DNA of 64,000 bases. Origin: Saccharopolyspora kobensis. GTDB lineage: Bacteria > Actinomycetota > Actinomycetes > Mycobacteriales > Pseudonocardiaceae. The notes under the pieces were generated by a model. It was not told the origin of the DNA and did not search any database. It was given only the letters and a program-made list of their open reading frames with translations. The translations under genes were made by a program, and so were the position numbers. Position 1 is the stretch's first letter, and the number at the start of each line of letters is the position of its first letter. Where the stretch lies: assembly GCF_900108315.1 (NCBI RefSeq), contig NZ_FNVB01000002.1:1793879-1857878 (forward strand). Reading direction: 5' to 3'. Of the stretch, positions 59,410-64,000 are shown piece after piece.

Positions 59410-59817
59410 TCACTTGCCCTTGCGGGCCACCGGGATCTCCTTGCTGACCTGGGTTTCCCGGCGGGGCATGCGGATGGTGAGGATGCCCGCTTCGTACTCG
59501 GCCTTGATCTCGTCGGTGTTGCAGCTCATCGGGAGCAGCATCGTGCGGCTGTAGTTGCCGTAGTAGAACTCGCTGTGCCGGTCGGCGCGCTCCTCGTGCC
59601 GGCGCTCGGCGTTGATCTTCAGCTGGTTGCCCTCGACGTTGATGTGGATGTCCTCGTCGGGGTTCATCCCGGGCAGTTCGCAGCGGATCACGAACTCCTC
59701 GCCCTCGGTGAACGTCTCCGCGCGCATCGCGTGGTGCTCGCCGAAGGGCCATTCGCCCTCGAACATCCGGAAGATGTCTGCCAACCCCATGCCCGACCTG
59801 GGCTGCAAGCTGGTCAT
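59410..59817 (-). CDS. Hsp20/alpha-crystallin small heat-shock protein
   Basis: A 135-residue protein from ATG 59817 (GAGGAGG upstream). The alpha-crystallin domain starts at FTEGEEFVIRCELPGMNPDEDIHINVEGNQLKINAERR and ends with AEYEAGILTIRMPRRE; the conserved GxLTI is GILTI. It acts as an ATP-independent holdase. Transcribed in the same direction as the aquaporin gene; gap between Hsp20 start and aquaporin stop is 74 nt. Heat or stress regulation is likely, but no CIRCE or HAIR motif was seen. Confidence 0.92.
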   Translation of the reverse strand: MTSLQPRSGMGLADIFRMFEGEWPFGEHHAMRAETFTEGEEFVIRCELPGMNPDEDIHINVEGNQLKINAERRHEERADRHSEFYYGNYSRTMLLPMSCNTDEIKAEYEAGILTIRMPRRETQVSKEIPVARKGK

Positions 59818-59891
59818 GGTGTCCTCCTCGGCGAAGTGACTTCGACGCACCCGCGCGGGTACCCCGATGCGCCGGCGGCAAACCGCGCCGA

Positions 59892-60785
59892 TCACTCGGA
59901 GGGCGGGCGGTCGCTCGTGCGGCCCGGTTCCGGGCCGGTCCGGGCCGCGACCACGTGGCCGATGAACAGGTCGTAGACCACCGCGCCGATCACCCCGCCG
60001 ACCAGCGGGCCGACTATGGGGATCCAGAAGTACCAGCTGAACCACTGGTGGCTGCCGGGCAGCGCGAGGTCGCCCCAGCCGCTGAGGTAGGTCCACAGGC
60101 GGGGTCCGAAGTCGCGGGCCGGGTTGATCGCGTAGCCGGCGTTGGGCCCGAAGGTCAGACCGATGACGGTGACCACCATGCCGATCATGAACGGGCCCAG
60201 GTTGGCCGCCGGTGCGGTGTTGCGCGCGTCGATGAGCGCGAAGATGAGCAGCACCAGCACGGCGGTGCCCACGATCTGGTCGAGCAGCGGGCCCCACCAC
60301 GATCCGCCGAAGTACTCGGCGGGGAACGTGGCGAAGATCGCGAAGGTGTCCAGCGACTGGTCCCTGGGCAGCCCGGCCTTGGCGTTGAACGCGTTGATCG
60401 CCCAGCTGTAGGTGGCGAACACCAGGGCCGCCGCGAGGAACGCGCCGACCACCTGCGCGAAGACGTAGGGCACGACCTTCCGCCACGGGAAGGCCCGCCG
60501 CAGCGCGAAGGCCAGCGTCACCGCCGGGTTGATGTGCGCGCCGCTCACCCCGCCCGCGACGTAGACGCCGAACACCACCGCGAAACCCCAGCCGAAGGCG
60601 ACGATCAGCCAGTTGGCGGCGCCGAACGCGTCGGACTGGCGCCCGGAACCGGGCAGCCCGGCCACCGCGACCGCCACCGAGGCGCAGCCCAGCAGGATCA
60701 GCACGAAGGTGCCCAGGAACTCGGCGAGCAGCTCGCCGCCGAGCCCTTCTCGATAGCCGTGACGGCCTTTCGTCTGCTCAGCCAT
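59892..60785 (-). CDS. Aquaglyceroporin (MIP family)
   Basis: A 297-residue MIP channel with six helices and two NPA boxes, N86-P-A in GAHINPAVT and N221-P-A-R-D in GYAINPARDFGPR. The Asp after the second NPAR is the glycerol-facilitator signature, so GlpF-like glycerol/polyol permeability is expected rather than strict water flow. ATG 60785. No glycerol kinase gene is adjacent. Hsp20 lies downstream. Confidence 0.9.
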   Translation of the reverse strand: MAEQTKGRHGYREGLGGELLAEFLGTFVLILLGCASVAVAVAGLPGSGRQSDAFGAANWLIVAFGWGFAVVFGVYVAGGVSGAHINPAVTLAFALRRAFPWRKVVPYVFAQVVGAFLAAALVFATYSWAINAFNAKAGLPRDQSLDTFAIFATFPAEYFGGSWWGPLLDQIVGTAVLVLLIFALIDARNTAPAANLGPFMIGMVVTVIGLTFGPNAGYAINPARDFGPRLWTYLSGWGDLALPGSHQWFSWYFWIPIVGPLVGGVIGAVVYDLFIGHVVAARTGPEPGRTSDRPPSE

Positions 60786-60948
60786 CGTCGCTCCAGTAAA
60801 CGAGTAGGTCTTCGCCCGCCGAGCACCACCCGAACCGAAAGTCCCACCGCTCCACGGAGTGTAGGTCCGGCCGAAACCGATCGCAGGACGCGCGGCGCGA
60901 CCGGTGCCTAGCGCGAGACCGTCATCGTTGCGTTCGCGCCGGTCAGGG

Positions 60949-60990
60949 CCCGTGCGCGTTTTGGGGTGCTATAGAACCCCAAAGCGCTCA
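60949..60990. terminator. Hairpin of the same family as 48781-48822
   Basis: Arms TTTTGGGGT and AACCCCAAA around GCTATAG; outward extension GTGCGCG/CGCTCAC has mismatches. The loop TGCTATAG and the GGGG/CCCC arms are as in the copy at 48.8 kb. Confidence 0.65.
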
Positions 60991-60994
60991 CGGA

Positions 60995-61029
60995 AGAAGG
61001 GCGAGCCGGAGAGTCCGGCCCGCCCTTCT
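60995..61029 (-). terminator. Hairpin downstream of the PAP2 gene
   Basis: A 9-bp outer stem (60995-61003 with 61021-61029) and a 6-bp inner stem (61005-61010 with 61014-61019), 13 nt after the PAP2 stop on the minus strand. It adjoins the repeated hairpin. Confidence 0.7.
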
Positions 61030-61041
61030 CGCACGGCGCTT

Positions 61042-61743
61042 TCAGATGCGCGGGAGCTGCACCGTCGGCTGCTCGTCGATGTCGTGGGACCGGTGCGCGG
61101 GCAGCTTGAGGACCAGCTGGGTCGCCGTCCGCGAGAGCAGGCGCACCAGCAATGCCGTCATGACCACGCCGAAGAGGAAACCGACCAGCACGTCGTGCGG
61201 GTAGTGGACTCCGAGGAAGACCCGGGAGAACGCCGTGGCCGCACCGAGGATCAGCGCCGTGACACCGAGCTTCCGCCACGCGGCGAACACGCCGAACGCA
61301 GTCGCGCCGGCGATCACCGAGTGGTTGCTGGGGAAGGACCAGTCACCCAGCGGCGGGCACTCGGCGATGGTCGCCACCCGCATCGCCCGGCAGGGCCGGT
61401 CCTGCTCGACGAGTAACTTGAGCAGTTCGCTCAACGAGTAGGCGACCCCCACGCCCAGCACGCTCAGCAGCGCGATCGCCAGCGATCGCGCGGGCATCCG
61501 CCGCGCTCGCCAGCAGGCGAGCAGCAAGAAGCCGAAGAGCAGCACCAGCGCTGCCTCGGTGAAGAAAGCGGCGAACGACTGCACCCATCCCGGAGTGCTG
61601 CTCGCGAAGTCCACGACGTCGCGGTACAGCTCCGCGCTGAAGTCGGGTACGCCTCCGGCGTCCGGAGTGCCTGCTTCCGCCGCTGTCCGCCCGGCCTGCA
61701 CCATTGCTGCCGATCGGTGTTCGAACACGTGTTGACCTGCCAT
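61042..61743 (-). CDS. PAP2-family membrane phosphatase
   Basis: A 233-residue protein with about five membrane helices. The three PAP2 motifs are KLLVEQDRPCR, PSNHS and SRVFLGVHYPHDV, with catalytic His in the second and third. It probably dephosphorylates lipid phosphates such as undecaprenyl pyrophosphate or phosphatidate. ATG 61743 is provisional; the real start may be a few codons either side, because the sequence before the first helix has no strong ribosome site. Confidence 0.85.
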   Translation of the reverse strand: MAGQHVFEHRSAAMVQAGRTAAEAGTPDAGGVPDFSAELYRDVVDFASSTPGWVQSFAAFFTEAALVLLFGFLLLACWRARRMPARSLAIALLSVLGVGVAYSLSELLKLLVEQDRPCRAMRVATIAECPPLGDWSFPSNHSVIAGATAFGVFAAWRKLGVTALILGAATAFSRVFLGVHYPHDVLVGFLFGVVMTALLVRLLSRTATQLVLKLPAHRSHDIDEQPTVQLPRI

Positions 61744-61863
61744 CCGTTTCGACTCGAAACCCTCGTGGAGGGACGATGACGACACCAGGGCGGCGGTGGC
61801 GGGGGCACTGCGGTGCACCTTCCGCGGGGGTGCCTGAAACAGGTCGAATCCGCCGGGGTCGTC

Positions 61864-62403
61864 TCAGCCAGGATAGCCAGGCGGCAGCGGAGTCGATCTT
61901 CGAGCGCGGTCGACGCCGCCCGCGACGAACTCCGACACCGCGTGAACAGCGTGCTGCCGCAGCAACATCACCGCTACCGGGTCCTCGGAGGTCTCGGTCA
62001 CGAGCACCCCGCCGGCGAGCCGTTCCACCTGCAGCCGCACCTCCCGGTGGTGCGCGAAAACGGCGGCGAACAGCGGATCGTCCTGCCGGATCGGCGCACC
62101 GCTGCGCAGCCTGGACTGCATCTGCTCCGCGTGCACGCGGATCTGCTCCGCGAGGTCGGGCGCCGCGCTCGTGGTGGTCGCGCGGATCCCGGTTGAGAAG
62201 TGCTCGACCTCGCGCCGGATCTCCCGGTGCCGGGCGAGCAGCTCACCGATGACCAGCGCATCGCGCCGCAGACCGGCGTCGGCCGCGTCGGCGGGCGTGA
62301 GCATCCAGTCGGGCAGCGGAGGTGGCTGCTCGCACGCGGTGAGCAGCGGGAGCGCGGCGGCGACGGCGAGGAACTCCCGGCGCGAACAGGTGCGGTGGGA
62401 CAT
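61864..62403 (-). CDS. Predicted lipoprotein (Tat-type lipoprotein signal)
   Basis: A 179-residue protein. CSRREFLAVAAALPLLTAC is a twin-arginine plus lipobox (LTAC) signal, so the mature protein is anchored at the outer face of the membrane. The rest is helical (LARHREIRREVEHFSTGIRA, AEQIRVHAEQMQSRL, VFAHHREVRLQVERLAGG), rich in His and Arg. No domain recognised. The ATG at 62403 has a weak ribosome site. Same strand as its neighbours. Confidence 0.75.
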   Translation of the reverse strand: MSHRTCSRREFLAVAAALPLLTACEQPPPLPDWMLTPADAADAGLRRDALVIGELLARHREIRREVEHFSTGIRATTTSAAPDLAEQIRVHAEQMQSRLRSGAPIRQDDPLFAAVFAHHREVRLQVERLAGGVLVTETSEDPVAVMLLRQHAVHAVSEFVAGGVDRARRSTPLPPGYPG

Positions 62404-62469
62404 GGGCGGCCCCGTCGGTTTCGGACGTGCTGCCACCAGGATGCGTCCGGCGCGGGCCGCGCGCAGCGG

Positions 62470-63441
62470 TCAGCGGGCGGGCAGCAGGCGCGGAACCGCT
62501 CGCACGTAGATCACCATGCCGATCACCTCGACCAGCGTCTGGGCGACCACGACGACCGCGGCGACGGCCAGGTGATCCGGCAGGGCCAGCGCCAGCGGCA
62601 GCACGACGAGCGAATTCCGCGTCGCTCCGGTGAACACGACCGCTCGGCCGTCCGAAGTGGCCAGTCGCAGCAGCCGGGCCACCGCCATCCCGGCGAAGGG
62701 CATCACCACCAGGAACCCGACGTAGTGCGGCATGACCCGCAGCACGTCCCCGATCCGGCCGTCGAGCGCCGGTACCTGCGAGGCGACCACGGTCATCAGC
62801 GTCAGCGCCATCAGCGGCACCATCGCCGCGCTCGCGGTCTCCGCGACCTTCCGCCCGGCCGGGCGCCGCGCCGCCCACGCCTGCGTGGCCCAGGCCAGTG
62901 CGAGCGGGATGACGATCAGCACCAGGAACGCTTCGAGGAACGGCCCCACCGCCACCACGTCCACCAGGCCGGGCCCCAGGAACCCCAGCAGGAACACCGG
63001 CAGCAGGAGCATCTGGGCGATGAGCAGCAGGGGAGTGGCGGCCAGCAGCCGCTGGCTGCTGCCACCGGCCAGCCCGGAGAAGACGATCACGTAGTCCACG
63101 CACGGGGTGAGCAGAACCAGCAGCACGCCCAGCTGCACGGCCCGGTCATCGGGCAGGAAGGCGAACAGCGCCGCGACCACCAGCGGCACCACGGCGAAGT
63201 TCACCACCAGCACCGCGGCGAGGAATCGCCCGGCGCGCAGCGACCGCACCAGATCCGCCGCCGGGACCTGCAGGAACGTCACGTACAGCAGGGCACCGAG
63301 GACGGGGTTGAGCACCGGTTCGAGCCCGCTGCCCGCGCCGGGCGCCGCCCAGCCGAGCAGACCGCCGAGCACCATCGCGGCGAGGTAGATCACGACCTGG
63401 TGCCGCTCCAGCGCGGCCACCACGCCTCGTTGCCCGGACAC
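62470..63441 (-). CDS. ACR3/bile-acid:sodium symporter-family transporter (arsenite-type)
   Basis: A 323-residue protein with about ten membrane helices. LLTPCVDYVIVFSGLAGGSSQRL has the conserved Cys-containing segment of ACR3-type arsenite exporters (APCTxMVFVWS in others), and the last helices end TLVEVIGMVIYVRAVPRL. Some members export arsenite; the altered motif and lack of ars genes nearby leave the substrate open. ATG 63441. Upstream lies the DJ-1/PfpI gene, same strand, 66 bp between. Confidence 0.78.
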   Translation of the reverse strand: MSGQRGVVAALERHQVVIYLAAMVLGGLLGWAAPGAGSGLEPVLNPVLGALLYVTFLQVPAADLVRSLRAGRFLAAVLVVNFAVVPLVVAALFAFLPDDRAVQLGVLLVLLTPCVDYVIVFSGLAGGSSQRLLAATPLLLIAQMLLLPVFLLGFLGPGLVDVVAVGPFLEAFLVLIVIPLALAWATQAWAARRPAGRKVAETASAAMVPLMALTLMTVVASQVPALDGRIGDVLRVMPHYVGFLVVMPFAGMAVARLLRLATSDGRAVVFTGATRNSLVVLPLALALPDHLAVAAVVVVAQTLVEVIGMVIYVRAVPRLLPAR

Positions 63442-63507
63442 GCGCTCTCCTCCCGACCCGGCCTGCGGACTGCCCGATTCTGACCGGTGCCGGGAACGCG
63501 AACCGGA

Positions 63508-64000
63508 TCAGGTGCGCGCGATCGACTCCACCAGCTTCGCGTTGAACGCGGGCAGATCACCCGGTTGCCTGCTGGTCACCAGGTTCCGGTCGACGACCAC
63601 CTCCTCGTCGAGCACGTCACCGCCCGCGTTGCGGATGTCCGTGCGGATGCTGGTGAACGAGGTCAGCCGGCGGCCGCGCACCACGTCGGCCTCCACCAGC
63701 GTCCACGGGCCGTGGCAGATCGCGCCGACCGGTTTGCCCGAGTCGACGAAGTCCCGCACGAACCCCACCGCCTCCGCATAGCGGCGCAGCTGATCGGGGT
63801 TGATCGTGCCGCCCGGCAGCACCAGCGCGTCGTAGTCGTCGACGGCGGCGCCCGCGACCTCGCGCTCGACGGTGAACCGGTCGCCCTTCTCGATGTCGTG
63901 GTTCATGGCCTGGATCTCGCCGTCATGCGTGGAGAGCAGTTCCACGCGGGCTCCGGCGTCTTCCAGCGCGGCGCGCGGCTGCTCCAGCTCGGCCTGCTCG
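63508..64000 (-). CDS. DJ-1/PfpI-family protein, 5' end cut off by window edge
   Basis: The visible 163 residues run from EQAELEQPRAALEDAGAR to LVESIART. The nucleophile elbow AICHGPW has the conserved Cys; YDALVLPGGTINPD and VGFVRDFVDSGKPVG match the PfpI (type-1 glutamine amidotransferase-like) group. These are small-molecule or glyoxalase/protease-related proteins, often stress-linked. The N-terminus, with the catalytic Glu segment (EQAELEQP), is partly outside the window. Leftward, before the transporter gene. Confidence 0.9.
   Translation of the reverse strand, partial: EQAELEQPRAALEDAGARVELLSTHDGEIQAMNHDIEKGDRFTVEREVAGAAVDDYDALVLPGGTINPDQLRRYAEAVGFVRDFVDSGKPVGAICHGPWTLVEADVVRGRRLTSFTSIRTDIRNAGGDVLDEEVVVDRNLVTSRQPGDLPAFNAKLVESIART

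Noticed and set aside
1-64000. CRISPR arrays, tRNA or rRNA genes, insertion sequences
   Set aside because: No regularly spaced repeats, tRNA-like cloverleaf ends or transposase-type proteins were seen.

Overview
The window is high-GC actinobacterial DNA, with dense, short-spaced and often stop/start-overlapping genes and many GTG and TTG starts. A mycothiol conjugate amidase, accessory proteins of an ESX/type VII secretion system, Tat and lipoprotein signals and a cysteine-free L36 isoform point to a mycothiol-making actinomycete, most likely of the Pseudonocardiaceae (for example Saccharopolyspora). The genus is inference from gene content, not from a marker gene.

Layout. 1-2.8 kb: a pyrroloquinoline quinone operon read leftwards (pqqA-B-C-D-E; pqqE runs off the edge). 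3.4-6.1 kb: a secreted NPP1/NLP-family protein, then a HAD phosphatase coupled to an MFS transporter. 6.2-12.8 kb: a large beta-helix membrane protein and a six-gene ESX-type accessory cassette (PPE/WXG-like protein, small helical protein, EspG-like chaperone, YbaB-like protein, EspC-like protein, WXG-like protein with a Ser/Thr/Pro repeat tail) without any secretion machinery. 13-20 kb: a nucleotidyltransferase, a LuxR-type ATPase regulator with a damaged Walker A, a secreted trypsin-like protease, and a secreted pyroglutamyl-peptidase-like protein whose nucleophile position is Ser. 20-30 kb: a secreted PhoD phosphatase with a beta-sandwich partner, a MetE-like protein, transporters, a methyltransferase, PhzF, cupin, SDR and a tyrosine phosphatase. 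30-39 kb: nucleoside hydrolase, lipase, aldo/keto reductase, a zinc-independent L36 gene under a Fur/Zur-like operator, a flavin monooxygenase, RtcB, asparaginase with a FadR-type regulator, a crotonase and a secreted NAGPA-type glycosidase.

40.2-42.6 kb is a compositional island. Lines counted by hand are 47-52 % GC, against 77 % in one flanking line. It holds a short LamG protein and small orphan genes that look like the residue of a toxin-immunity locus.

42.7-52.5 kb: a beta-propeller/Baeyer-Villiger monooxygenase pair, a nitroreductase divergent from a universal stress protein, and a copper-flavoured block: a CsoR-like box, CopZ-like chaperone, CDGSH protein, DUF5134 and PepSY membrane proteins, and an ECF sigma factor with a zinc-finger anti-sigma factor. 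52.6-57.4 kb: a multi-DivIVA-motif protein and a TetR-controlled drug pump overlapping mca, which suggests mycothiol-dependent detoxification. 57.8-64 kb: ureidoglycine aminohydrolase, an HxlR pseudogene, Hsp20, an aquaglyceroporin, a PAP2 phosphatase, a lipoprotein, an ACR3/bile-acid-type transporter and a truncated DJ-1/PfpI protein.

No rRNA, tRNA, CRISPR array, insertion sequence or origin was seen. Many strand switches are marked by perfect GC-rich hairpins that probably act as terminators; one hairpin family occurs twice.
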